Origin: CAZEDU01 sp964511185 | GTDB lineage: Bacteria > Myxococcota > Myxococcia > Myxococcales > Myxococcaceae | Length of the DNA stretch: 61,091 nt | Direction: 5' to 3' | Assembly (NCBI GenBank): GCA_964511185.1 | Contig: CAZEDU010000012.1 | Span: forward strand, 1-61,091 | In this document: positions 9,751-17,785 of the stretch, piece by piece | Numbering within the stretch: the first letter of the stretch is position 1 | Layout of the letters: each line of letters starts with the position of its first letter | Position numbers and translations under genes: made by a program | The notes under the pieces: generated by a model | Databases searched by the model: none | Told to the model about the DNA's origin: nothing | The model's input: the letters and a program-made list of their open reading frames with translations, nothing else

Positions 9751-10323
9751 GGGGCGGGCTCCGGGGCGCTCTGGAGCACCGCGCGGATGGCGTCGACGGG
9801 CGCGGCGCGCGGCGGTTTGACGACCAGGCCCACCAGCTGTCCGTTCATGTCGAACAACGCGGTCCCCGCGGGCAGCGGGGCGTCGAGCTTGAAGAAGGAG
9901 CCGGGGGTGGGGGCTTCGACGATGCGGGCGCGGTGGGGGACCGGCCGCTTCTTCTTGTCGATCGAGATGCCGAGCAGCCAGTCGCCCTTCTTCAGCGGCG
10001 CGTGGGCGCGCACCGCGGCGGCGGGCCACGTCGCGTCGGCGACGCGAACGACGGCCAGGCCCGAGCGGGCATCGGCGGCTTGAAGGTTGGGTGTGCTCCG
10101 CGCCTTCGAAGCGCACCGTCGTCGACTCGAGCGAGACGAACCGCACCGACGTCGCGACGTGGCCTTCGCCGACCAGCACGCCGGTGCCTCGTTGTTTGGG
10201 GCCCACGACCTCGACGACGGCGACCTTGCCCTTCTCGAACGCGCGGCGGAGCGCGGCCCGGGTGGGCGGTGCGGGAGGAGCGGCCACCAGGGCCATGAGC
10301 ACGAGCGCGGCCGCGGAGTGCAC
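9747..10323 (-). pseudogene. Trypsin-fold secreted protein with internal frameshift, no catalytic His/Ser
   Basis: Translation from GTG at 10323 gives a signal peptide (AAALVLMALVAAPPAPP) and a first beta-barrel segment with RGTGVLVGEGHVATSVRFV and STTVRFEGAEHTQ. The matching second half (AADARSGLAVVRV, KKGDWLLGIS, GTALFDMNGQLVGLVV) is in another frame. The switch occurs near 10086-10100, where a C/A-rich stretch (CACACCCAACC) could hold a one-base indel. The layout is HtrA/trypsin-like, but the histidine region reads SVRF rather than AHVV and the usual GNSGGP is replaced by AGTALFD, so even the intact protein would be a pseudoprotease. Its stop overlaps the CPBP start. A sequencing error is as likely as a true mutation. 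Confidence 0.6.
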
Positions 10324-10334
10324 GGAGCCAGAGA

Positions 10335-12062
10335 CTACTGCACCCGCGCCGTTTTCAACGCGCGCGCGAACGCGTCGGCAGGCAGGGTGTTCAGCACGTC
10401 GGGCCTGCGCGCCCAGCCCTTTCGCGCGGTGGCCACCGAGTAGCGGATGTTCTCGAGCTCCTGAACGCTGTGCGCGTCGGTGCTGAGCACGAGCTTCAAG
10501 CCCCGCTGCAGCGCGAGCCGCACGTGCTCGGCCTTGAGGTCCAGCCGGTCGGGGTTGCCGTTGACTTCGACGATGACCCCCTTCGCGGCCGCCTTGTCGA
10601 GGATCTCCTCCATGCGCATCGGCGCTGGCTCGCGCTTCTGAATGAGCCGCCCGGTCGGGTGGCCCCAGATGTGGAGGTAGGGGTTGTCGAACGCCTTGAG
10701 CATGCGGCGGGTCATGCCCTCTTCGTCGAGCTGGTGCCGCTGGTGGATCGAGCCGATGACGACGTCGAGTTGCTCGAGCACGCGGTCGGGGTAGTCGAGC
10801 GCGCCGTCTTCCAGGATGTCGGACTCGACGCCCTTGAGCAGCCGGACGCCCGGCACCAGCGCCTGCACGCGGTCGATCTCGTCCCACTGCCGCTTGAGAT
10901 CGTCCTCCTTGAGGCCGCCCGCGTAGAACGCGGTCTGGCTGTGCTCGGTGACGGTGAGGTACCGCAGGCCGAGCTTCTCGGCGGCGCGCGCCATCTCTTC
11001 GAGCGAGTTCTTCCCGTCCGACCAGGTGGTGTGGCTGTGCACGTTGCCCATCACGTCGGCGACGGTGACCAGGTCGTCGGGCAGCTTGCCTTCGAGCGCG
11101 GCCTCGACCTCGCCCCAACCCTCGCGCAGCTCGGGCGGGACGTACTGCATGTCGAGCAGCCGGTAGAGGTCGGCCTCTTCGCGGATCGGCAGCTTCTCCT
11201 CGCCGCGGTGCACGCCCCACTCGGAGATCTTCAGGCCGCGGTCGAGGGCCAGGCCGCGCAGCCGAATGTGGTGCGCCTTGGAGCCGGTGAAGTGATGCAG
11301 CGCGGTCGCGAAGTCCTCGTCGGGCAGCACGCGCAGATCGACCTGCAGGCCGCTGTGCAGGCGCACCGAGCACTTCGAGTCCCCGCGGCCGATCACCTGG
11401 CTCACCTCGGGGTGGCGGATGAGCGCGTCGAACACCGGCTCGGGGGCGGGCGCCGAGGCGATCAGGTCCACGTCGCTCACCGTCTCGAACATGCGCCGGA
11501 CGCTGCCGCCCAGGCTGGCGCGCTGCACGGTCGGGAGCGCGCGCACGTGCGCGAGCAGGGACTCGGCGACGGGCAGCACCTCCGCCAGCGCGCGGCGATC
11601 GCCGCTGCTCTGCTTGAGCAAAGAGATGCCCGCCAGGATCTTCTGCTCGCTCTTTTCTCCAAAGCCCTTGAGCGTTCGAATCCGCCCCTCGCGGCAGGCG
11701 GCTTCGAGCGCGGCCACGTCGCCGACGCCCAGCTCCTTCCAGAGCGTCAGCGCCTTCTTGGGCCCCAGGTCGGAGACCTTGAGCAGCTCGAGGATTCCGG
11801 GCGGAAGCTCGGCCTTGAGCGCCTCGTAGTAGGGCAGGCGACCCGTCGTGACCAGCTCGGAGATCTTCTCGGCGAGCGCCTTGCCGATGCCGGGCAGCTC
11901 CTCCAGCCGCTTTTGCGCGACGAGCGTGCCCAGGTCGTCGGTGAGCCCGGCGATGCGGTCCGCCCCGATGTCGTACGCGCGGCTCTTGAAGGCGTTCTCG
12001 CCTTTGACCTGAAGCAGCTGAGAGATCTCCCTCAGCACCCTGACCACGCTCGCCTTGTCCAC
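10335..12062 (-). CDS. polX: DNA polymerase/3'-5' exonuclease PolX
   Basis: The 575 residues fit bacterial PolX. The N-terminal helix-hairpin-helix region holds two motifs, LEELPGIGKALAEKISEL and LLKVSDLGPKKALTLWKELG. The nucleotidyltransferase palm has SDVDLI (GDVD/GDID in many members) and a third acidic residue in LQVDLRVL. The C-terminal PHP domain begins GNVHSHTTWSDG and includes TEHSQ, SDILEDG, GSIHQRH and the final STDAHS, giving the metal-binding His/Asp set used for exonuclease activity. PolX is a gap-filling repair polymerase. The start is GTG at 12062, just downstream of the divergent Rieske gene. The gene lies 11 bases upstream of the trypsin-fold gene and may head that short operon. 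Confidence 0.95.
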   Translation of the reverse strand: MDKASVVRVLREISQLLQVKGENAFKSRAYDIGADRIAGLTDDLGTLVAQKRLEELPGIGKALAEKISELVTTGRLPYYEALKAELPPGILELLKVSDLGPKKALTLWKELGVGDVAALEAACREGRIRTLKGFGEKSEQKILAGISLLKQSSGDRRALAEVLPVAESLLAHVRALPTVQRASLGGSVRRMFETVSDVDLIASAPAPEPVFDALIRHPEVSQVIGRGDSKCSVRLHSGLQVDLRVLPDEDFATALHHFTGSKAHHIRLRGLALDRGLKISEWGVHRGEEKLPIREEADLYRLLDMQYVPPELREGWGEVEAALEGKLPDDLVTVADVMGNVHSHTTWSDGKNSLEEMARAAEKLGLRYLTVTEHSQTAFYAGGLKEDDLKRQWDEIDRVQALVPGVRLLKGVESDILEDGALDYPDRVLEQLDVVIGSIHQRHQLDEEGMTRRMLKAFDNPYLHIWGHPTGRLIQKREPAPMRMEEILDKAAAKGVIVEVNGNPDRLDLKAEHVRLALQRGLKLVLSTDAHSVQELENIRYSVATARKGWARRPDVLNTLPADAFARALKTARVQ

Positions 12063-12146
12063 GGCGCGTATTTAACCCCCGCGGCTCAGATTGGCGATGG
12101 CAGCATCTTCCGTCCGACGACCCACCGCGGTATCAGCGTGAAAGCC

Positions 12147-12473
12147 ATGGGACTCGTCCGCATCAAGCTCGGGCCGGCCAACTTCAGAGAAGGCGAGATG
12201 CGCGGCTTTCAGATCGGCCGCCGCAACGTGGTGGTGGCGTTCATCGCGGGCCAGTACAAGGCGCTCGACGACTGGTGCAACCACGCCGGCTGCCTGCTGT
12301 CGGGCGGTCGCATCGAGAAGAACCTGGTCGTCTGTCCCTGCCACGAGGTGGGCTTCGACTTCGACACGGGAAAGAACGAGACCTCGCCGGGCGTTTGCGA
12401 CGACCAGCCCGCATTCAAAGTCACCGTCGAAGACGGCGACCTCATCCTGGAGGATTTCCCCCTTGGGCCATGA
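12147..12473 (+). CDS. Rieske-type [2Fe-2S] ferredoxin-like protein
   Basis: The 108-residue protein shows the two cluster-binding boxes of a Rieske centre: C-x-H in DWCNHAGCLL (about residues 41-50) and C-x-x-H in VVCPCHEVGFD (about 65-75), followed by the F-D-x-x-T-G turn (DFDTGKNETSPG) typical of dioxygenase-type Rieske ferredoxins. There is no signal peptide or membrane anchor, so it should act in the cytoplasm as an electron carrier or as a small subunit. ATG at 12147 is used; GTG at 12138 is in frame and possible. Its 3' end overlaps the start of the MoaB gene by 11 bases, which points to coupled expression. Confidence 0.87.
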   Translation: MGLVRIKLGPANFREGEMRGFQIGRRNVVVAFIAGQYKALDDWCNHAGCLLSGGRIEKNLVVCPCHEVGFDFDTGKNETSPGVCDDQPAFKVTVEDGDLILEDFPLGP

Positions 12474-13041
12474 AGATCATGACCACGACCATGACCACGG
12501 TCACGGTCAACACCTGCGTTCCCACCGGCACGGCCACTCGCACGCGGCGCACGAGCACAAGTCGCACGCGCCCGCGCAGGTGGCGGCCTTCGTCGTGACC
12601 TGCTCCGACAGCCGCGACCCCGCGCACGACGAGAGCGGGCAGCTCATCGAGCAGGCGCTCGGGGCCGCCGGCCACACGGTGCTCGGCAGGACGGTGATTC
12701 CGGACGAGCCAGCGGCCATTCGCCAGGCGCTCGAGATGGCCGAGGGCCAAGGCGCGCGCGCGGTCATCTTCAACGGCGGCACGGGCATCGGCCGCCGCGA
12801 CTCGACGATCGAGGCGCTCACGCCGCTGTTCGACAAGACGCTGCCGGGCTTCGGAGAGCTCTTCCGCGCGCTCAGCTTCGACGAGATCGGCTCACCGGCG
12901 ATGCTGTCTCGCGCCGTCGCCGGCAGCGTGCGCTCGATGATCGTCTTCGCCCTGCCGGGCTCGCCTCAGGCGGTGCGGCTCGCGATGCGCGCGCTCATCC
13001 TCCCCGAGCTGGGCCACCTGGTGCGCGAGCTGACCCGGTAA
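12463..13041 (+). CDS. moaB: MoaB/MogA-like molybdenum cofactor protein with His-rich N-terminus
   Basis: From about residue 42 the protein is a standard MoaB/MogA domain: VVTCSDSRDPAHDESGQLI, the FNGGTGIGRRDSTIEAL loop, SFDEIGSPAMLSRAVAG, and FALPGSPQAVRLAM. Members bind molybdopterin and adenylate it or support cofactor maturation. The first about 35 residues are Asp/His-rich (HEDHDHDHDHGHGQH), a likely Ni, Zn or Mo-related metal-binding arm. The frame upstream has no ATG; the best start is TTG at 12463, inside the end of the Rieske gene. GTG codons near residue 42 are alternatives that would remove the His arm. Neighbouring the Rieske protein, it may serve a molybdo-iron-sulfur enzyme encoded elsewhere. 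Confidence 0.83.
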   Translation: MGHEDHDHDHDHGHGQHLRSHRHGHSHAAHEHKSHAPAQVAAFVVTCSDSRDPAHDESGQLIEQALGAAGHTVLGRTVIPDEPAAIRQALEMAEGQGARAVIFNGGTGIGRRDSTIEALTPLFDKTLPGFGELFRALSFDEIGSPAMLSRAVAGSVRSMIVFALPGSPQAVRLAMRALILPELGHLVRELTR

Positions 13042-13056
13042 CCCGGTCGACCGTCG

Positions 13057-15129
13057 TTAACGCGACCGCCGGAGCACGGTGCCGGCGGCCCCGACGGTCC
13101 ACACGTCCTTGCCGAGGCCGAACACGCCCAACAAGGGGTTGGCCGACAGGCTGTCTTGCCGGTGCCAGGCGCGCCCGTCGAAGTAGATGATGGTGCCGTC
13201 TTCGCCGACCGCCCACAGGTTGCTGCTCGTCTCGCCCCACACGCCCTGCAGCGTCACGGTGACCGGCGACGGGACGTCGATCCAGTGGCCGTTCTTGAAG
13301 CGCAGGGTCTTGCCGCCTTCGCCCACCGCCCACACGTCGGCGGCGTTCACGCCCCAGATGCGGCGCAGCTTGGGCGTCGACGGCGTGGAGTGATCGGTCA
13401 GCTGCGCGCCGTCCCAGTGCAGGAGCACGCCCTCGCCGGCGATCCACACGTCGTTGGGCGCGCTGCCCCAGATCCCGGTCAACGTCTGCGTGGTCGGGGT
13501 GAGGAGCGGGGTCCACGCGGCGCCGTCGTAGTGCACGACCACGCCGTCGTCGCCGACCGCCCACAGGTCGCGGTCGGAGAAGCCGAAGACGGCCCACAGG
13601 TCCTTGGTCGACGCGGGCGGCAGTTGATTCCAGCGGCCGCCATCGAAGCGCAGCACCGTGCCGGCCTGGCCGACGGCCCAGGCGTCGTTGGGCGCGGCGG
13701 CCCACGTGTCGCGCAGCCAGCGGTTGGGCTGCACCACCTCGCGGGACAGCTTCACGCCGTCCCACCGCAGCAGCACGCCGTTGTCGCCGACCGCGAAGAC
13801 GCTCTCGGCGCCGGCGACGAAGACGCCGTTCAGCTTGTCGGGCGCGACGAGCGGCTGCACCTGCCACTGCACGCCGTCCCACCGCTGCAGCGTGCCTTCC
13901 TTGCCGAAGGCCCACACGTTGTTCGGGCTGCTGCCCCACACCGCGTCGAGCGACTTCGAGGTCGCGCTGGTGACGACCGACCAGACGCTGCCGTCGAAGT
14001 GGAGCGTGACGCCGCCTTCGCCCACCGCCCACACGTCGTTCGCGTCGAGCCCCCAGACCGCGTTGAGCGTGTGTCCGGTGCCGCTCGGCGTCGCGACCCA
14101 GCCCGTGCCGTCGAAGCGGCGAATCTGACCGCCCGCGCCGACGACGAGCACGTGGGTCGCGCTGGAGCCCCAAACGCCGTTGACGTCGCCCGCGATGCCG
14201 ACGTTCACCGTCGACCAGACCGTCCCGTCGAAGTGGCGAACCGCGCCCGCGCCGCCGACCACGTAGACGTCGTTCGCGGCGCTGCCCCACACCCCCTTGA
14301 GCGTGGTGCCCGTGTTGGCGTTCGACTTCGACCAGGCTTGGCCGTCGAAGCGGAGCACCGTGCCCTCCGAGCCGACCGCCCACACGTCCTGGCCGCTGCT
14401 GCCCCAGATGTCGTGGAGCCGCGGCCCGCCGCTCACCATCTTGCTCCACTGGGAGCCGTTGAAGTGGACGATGTCTCCCGAGCTCGCCACCGCGAACACG
14501 TCGTTCGAGGCGCTCCCCCAGAGGCTCATCAGCTGGCTCGACGTGGCGCTCGCGTACGGCACGAAGGCCGCGCCGTCGAAGCGGAAGACGACGTCGCTGG
14601 GGCCCGCGACCCAGACGTCGTTCGACGCGGTGCCGAACGCGCCGTGGATGTTCCGGTCCTTCGGGGTGAGCTGGCACCAGCCGTCTTCGCCACAAGGGTT
14701 GAGCGGCGCGCCGACGCCGCAGACGTTCGCGACGCCCCCGCCGCCACAGGTCGACGGCGACGCGCAGCCGCCGCAGTGGAGCACCCCGCCACAGCCGTCG
14801 GACACCTGGCCGCAGTTCGCGCCGAGCGCTTCGCAGGTCTTCGGCGTGCAGGTGCCCTGGCCGCAGACGTTCGCCACGCCGCCGCCGCCGCACACCTCGG
14901 AGTCGAAGCAGGTGCCGCACGAGAGGATGCCGCCGCACCCATCGAGCACCTGGCCGCAGTTCTTCGCCGCGGTCACGCACGTCAGCGGCACACAGGCGGA
15001 GGTCGGAGGCATTGGGTCGGTGGCGACCAGCTGCTCCCCCAGCTCGATGAGCGGGCTTGGGGTGGCGTTGCACGCCGACAGGAAGAGAAGCCCGAGAACC
15101 CACGCCCCCCGCACGAACGGCTCGCCCAT
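13057..15129 (-). CDS. Lipoprotein with Cys-rich units and long WG-type beta-propeller repeats
   Basis: The 690-residue protein starts with a lipobox signal (GLLFLSAC, Cys about residue 20). Two 40-45-residue Cys-rich units follow, each with NCGQVxDGCGG and GGGGVANVCG. The rest, about residues 150-690, is a run of some fourteen repeats of about 43 residues. Each has the pattern L-x-x-V-W-G-S-x-x-N-D-V-W-A-V-G-x-x-G-x-x-x-x-F-D-G, typical of the WG/propeller lipoproteins abundant in myxobacteria. It probably forms one or two beta-propellers outside the cytoplasmic membrane, on the cell surface or in the periplasm. No enzyme motif is seen. ATG at 15129 is preferred over an upstream start because it places the signal peptide correctly. 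Confidence 0.85.
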   Translation of the reverse strand: MGEPFVRGAWVLGLLFLSACNATPSPLIELGEQLVATDPMPPTSACVPLTCVTAAKNCGQVLDGCGGILSCGTCFDSEVCGGGGVANVCGQGTCTPKTCEALGANCGQVSDGCGGVLHCGGCASPSTCGGGGVANVCGVGAPLNPCGEDGWCQLTPKDRNIHGAFGTASNDVWVAGPSDVVFRFDGAAFVPYASATSSQLMSLWGSASNDVFAVASSGDIVHFNGSQWSKMVSGGPRLHDIWGSSGQDVWAVGSEGTVLRFDGQAWSKSNANTGTTLKGVWGSAANDVYVVGGAGAVRHFDGTVWSTVNVGIAGDVNGVWGSSATHVLVVGAGGQIRRFDGTGWVATPSGTGHTLNAVWGLDANDVWAVGEGGVTLHFDGSVWSVVTSATSKSLDAVWGSSPNNVWAFGKEGTLQRWDGVQWQVQPLVAPDKLNGVFVAGAESVFAVGDNGVLLRWDGVKLSREVVQPNRWLRDTWAAAPNDAWAVGQAGTVLRFDGGRWNQLPPASTKDLWAVFGFSDRDLWAVGDDGVVVHYDGAAWTPLLTPTTQTLTGIWGSAPNDVWIAGEGVLLHWDGAQLTDHSTPSTPKLRRIWGVNAADVWAVGEGGKTLRFKNGHWIDVPSPVTVTLQGVWGETSSNLWAVGEDGTIIYFDGRAWHRQDSLSANPLLGVFGLGKDVWTVGAAGTVLRRSR

Positions 15130-15348
15130 CGCTCGACCTCTCTGGCTTTGGTCAGCCGAAAGTGGGGACGACTGCCTGAAACGCCAGGGGCGAACGCCAG
15201 GAGACGACTCGTGCCGAAGCGAGGTGGACACAGCGGACCGTCCTAGGGGTGGGTAAACTGCGGTGGATGTGGTTCAGTTGTAATTATCCAGTTGCCATAC
15301 GCGGAGTTGCGGATCAATCCCGGGCGTTGATTTCGGACAGGATGCGGT

Positions 15349-16287
15349 TTGGCGAGAAAGCGCAAAGGTTTGAATTTATTGAAGGTGGACCGGCTGGGGG
15401 CCGCCCTCGTGGCCTTCGAGCGCGCCGCGCCTCAGGTCGAGCGGATCGCGCACGATCCGGTGGAGTTTCCGCACCGGTACGACGACCCACGGGACATCGA
15501 GCTGGTGGGGCTGTTGTCTGCGGCGCTCGCGTACGGGCGCGTCGATCTGTTCAAGCCCAAAGTGGCCGCGCTGCTTCGCGGCATGGGCCCGTCGCCTTCG
15601 GCCTTCGCGCAGCGGCTGACCGTGCCCGGCGCGCGCGCGTTGCTCGACGGGTTCGTCTATCGCTTCAACGTCGGCACGGACATCGCCGTGCTCTTGATGG
15701 GCGCGGGGCGCGTGCAGCGCGAGCTGGGCAGCCTGGAGGCGCTGTTCGTTCGGGAGCTCGGGGCGGCGGGCGCGCTGAAGGGCGCGCTCGAAGGTTTCAT
15801 TCGGTCGATTCGCGAGGCGGCTCCGCTCGAGGTGTTGCGGCGCGCGCTGGGACGCGAGCGCGGGCTGCATCACCTGTTGCCTCACCCGTTGGGGCCTGGC
15901 GCGGCGAAGCGGCTCAACCTCTACCTGCGGTGGATGGTGCGCGGTCCGGACGAGGTGGACTTCGGAATCTGGACGCGCGTCTCGCCGGGGCAGCTGTTGA
16001 TTCCGCTCGACACGCACATCGGCCGAATCGCCGGGCACCTGGGGCTCACGCGTCGAAAAGATCTGTCGTGGAAGACGGCGGAGGAGATCACCGAGCGGCT
16101 TCGCCGCGTCGACCCGGCCGACCCGGTGCGCTTCGACTTCGCGCTCTGCCATCACGGGATGAGCGGCGCTTGTCCCTTGAAGCCCGACGTGCGCCACTGC
16201 GCGCCGTGCGCGCTGGCGGGCGTCTGCCGGGTAGGGGCCCGGCTCTTGCGCCGCGCGGCGATTGCCCGCGACCACTCGAAGGAGTAG
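15349..16287 (+). CDS. TIGR02757 (DUF2400) family protein
   Basis: The 312-residue protein matches the TIGR02757/DUF2400 family, all-helical proteins distantly like endonuclease III. Landmarks are DDPRDIELVGLLSAALAYGR (about residues 45-64), the helical core with KRLNLYLRWMVR, the IPLDTHIGRIAGHLGLTRRK segment, and a C-terminal Cys cluster CPLKPDVRHCAPCALAGVC that may hold a [4Fe-4S] cluster as in endonuclease III. Function is unproven. The start is TTG at 15349, giving MARKRKG. It is followed 11 bases later by holB, so it may be part of a replication/repair operon. About 220 bases upstream of it are non-coding; I see no clear promoter there. Confidence 0.87.
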   Translation: MARKRKGLNLLKVDRLGAALVAFERAAPQVERIAHDPVEFPHRYDDPRDIELVGLLSAALAYGRVDLFKPKVAALLRGMGPSPSAFAQRLTVPGARALLDGFVYRFNVGTDIAVLLMGAGRVQRELGSLEALFVRELGAAGALKGALEGFIRSIREAAPLEVLRRALGRERGLHHLLPHPLGPGAAKRLNLYLRWMVRGPDEVDFGIWTRVSPGQLLIPLDTHIGRIAGHLGLTRRKDLSWKTAEEITERLRRVDPADPVRFDFALCHHGMSGACPLKPDVRHCAPCALAGVCRVGARLLRRAAIARDHSKE

Positions 16288-16298
16288 AGGCCAGCGCG

Positions 16299-17342
16299 AT
16301 GACCTTCTCGCAAGTGCTCGGACAGGGACGGGCGATCGACGCGCTGCGGACCGCGCTCCAGGGCGGCTCGCTGCACCACGCGTATCTGTTCGCCGGGCCC
16401 GACGGCGTGGGCAAAGAGCGCACCGCGCTGGCGCTCGCGCAGGCGCTGCTGTGCGAGCGCGCCCAGGGCGAAGGCTGCGGTGCGTGCGACAGCTGCGTGC
16501 GGGTCGCCAAGCTGTCACACCCGGACGTGACGTGGCTGATGCCGGAAGAGGAGCTGGTCGCGCGCAAGCTCGCCGCGAAGACCGACTTCGCCCACGCGCC
16601 TTCGCGCGACATCCGCGTGGAGCAGGTGCGAGGCCTCCAGGAGCGGCTCGCCTTGCGGGCGCTGGAAGGGAAGCGGAAGGTCGCGGTGCTCACGCCCGCG
16701 CACGCGATGAACCCTCAGGCGCAGAACGCCTTCTTGAAGACGCTCGAAGAGCCTCCGGCCGACACCGTGCTGGTGCTCGTCACCTCGCAGCTCGACAAGC
16801 TGCTCCCGACCATTCGAAGCCGCTGCAGCCAGCTGCACTTCGGGCCGCTGCCCGAGGCGCTGATCCGCGAGCGGCTGCAGGCGGAGCGGAAGCTCGACCC
16901 GGCCGCGGCGGCGATGGTGGCCTCGATGGCCGAAGGCAGCTTGGGCCGGGCGATCGCGTTCGATCTCGAGCTGCTCGAGCGGCGCAAGGCGCTGGTCGAG
17001 GCGCTCGAAGGCCTGAGCCGAGCCGACGCGCGGGGTTGGCTGCACTTCGCGGAGAGCTTCGGCGCCTCGCGCGAGGTCGCCGACGAGAGCTTGCAGATGC
17101 TGACCTGGTGGCTGCGCGATTTGGCGAGCATCCGGGAGAAGGGGACGGTCCCCGGTGGGGACGGTCTCCGGTTGATCAACGTGGATTTGGCCGCGGCGGT
17201 GGAGCAGGGGGCGGCCAAGGTGCGCTCCGACGAGCTGCACCGGCGCATCCAGCTGGTGGAGCAGGCCCGCATCGCGATCTCGTCCCGAAATGGAGCTCCG
17301 CGGCTACAGCTGGAGCGGATGTTGATCGAAATGCTCGCCTAA
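16299..17342 (+). CDS. holB: DNA polymerase III subunit delta-prime
   Basis: The 347-residue protein is a clamp-loader ATPase-fold subunit. The N-terminal domain has GQGRAIDALRTAL, the Walker A-like GPDGVGKERTALALAQALL, a zinc finger (CxxC pairs in GEGCGACDSCVRVAKLSHPD), then EQVRGLQERL, NPQAQNAFLKTLEEPP and the SRC motif (TIRSRCSQLHF). It helps load the sliding clamp on DNA. The C-terminal helical domain is interrupted after LRDLASIREK by GTVPGGDG, which is the translation of palindromic repeat copy 2 at 17141-17169, an in-frame insertion of about ten residues. ATG at 16299 follows the TIGR02757 stop by 11 bases. Repeat copy 3 lies just after the stop. Confidence 0.94.
   Translation: MTFSQVLGQGRAIDALRTALQGGSLHHAYLFAGPDGVGKERTALALAQALLCERAQGEGCGACDSCVRVAKLSHPDVTWLMPEEELVARKLAAKTDFAHAPSRDIRVEQVRGLQERLALRALEGKRKVAVLTPAHAMNPQAQNAFLKTLEEPPADTVLVLVTSQLDKLLPTIRSRCSQLHFGPLPEALIRERLQAERKLDPAAAAMVASMAEGSLGRAIAFDLELLERRKALVEALEGLSRADARGWLHFAESFGASREVADESLQMLTWWLRDLASIREKGTVPGGDGLRLINVDLAAAVEQGAAKVRSDELHRRIQLVEQARIAISSRNGAPRLQLERMLIEMLA
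17141..17169. repeat. GGGGACNGTCCCC paired palindrome, copy 2 (inside holB)
   Basis: GGGGACGGTCCCC (17141-17153), loop GGT, then GGGGACGGTCTCC (17157-17169; one mismatch). The total is 29 bases and the holB frame continues through it as K-G-T-V-P-G-G-D-G. The element lies within the C-terminal collar-domain region of holB. Confidence 0.8.
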
Positions 17343-17344
17343 AT

Positions 17345-17375
17345 GGGGGACTTGTCCCCGAAGGGGGCTGTCACC
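17345..17375. repeat. GGGGACNGTCCCC element, copy 3 (degenerate, downstream of holB)
   Basis: GGGGGACTTGTCCCC (17345-17359) is followed after GAA by GGGGGCTGTCACC, a decayed second arm. It begins two bases after the holB stop codon and precedes the next gene by about 90 bases, so it could act as a weak terminator or processing hairpin. No T-run follows. Confidence 0.6.
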
Positions 17376-17465
17376 TCAACCCACTGGGGCGCACCCGCGC
17401 GCCTATTCCGCGCCCGCGGGCTGGCTCGAGGATCGACGTGTTGGTCGACCCCAGGAGGGTTCCAC

Positions 17466-17744
17466 ATGTCGCAGTCGAAAGACCCGCTGCAAGAGCTCCT
17501 CGAGGCCGCGAGCCGCGCGGTGATGAACAAGGACTACGAGGCCGAAGCCGCCGCGCCCGCCGCGTTCGACGGTCAGGACGGGGTGAGCCTCAAGGTGTCG
17601 CAGCGCGATCAGCGCGAGCTGGGGGTGCTTTCGCGCACCGCCTACAACATCGAGGGAATGCTCTACATCCAAGAAGAGGTCATGCAGAACAACGGCGACA
17701 CCAAGTCGGTGTGGAAGCGCGGCAAGCGGCCGCTCGCGATCTGA
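17466..17744 (+). CDS. Unknown 92-residue soluble protein
   Basis: I do not recognise this family. The protein is mostly helical and charged, with DPLQELLEAASRAVMNKDYE at the start, a central KVSQRDQRELGVLSRTAYN segment and a basic end (SVWKRGKRPLAI). It has no signal peptide, membrane segment or metal motif. The start is firm: AGGAGGG at 17453-17459 lies 6 bases before the ATG, one of the best ribosome binding sites in the window, so it is probably well expressed. It sits between holB and holA, separated from holB by repeat copy 3, and 41 bases before holA. Confidence 0.75.
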   Translation: MSQSKDPLQELLEAASRAVMNKDYEAEAAAPAAFDGQDGVSLKVSQRDQRELGVLSRTAYNIEGMLYIQEEVMQNNGDTKSVWKRGKRPLAI

Positions 17745-17785
17745 CGGCCTTGTTTCACTGCGCGCGTCGTGCTTTGTGCTGACGC

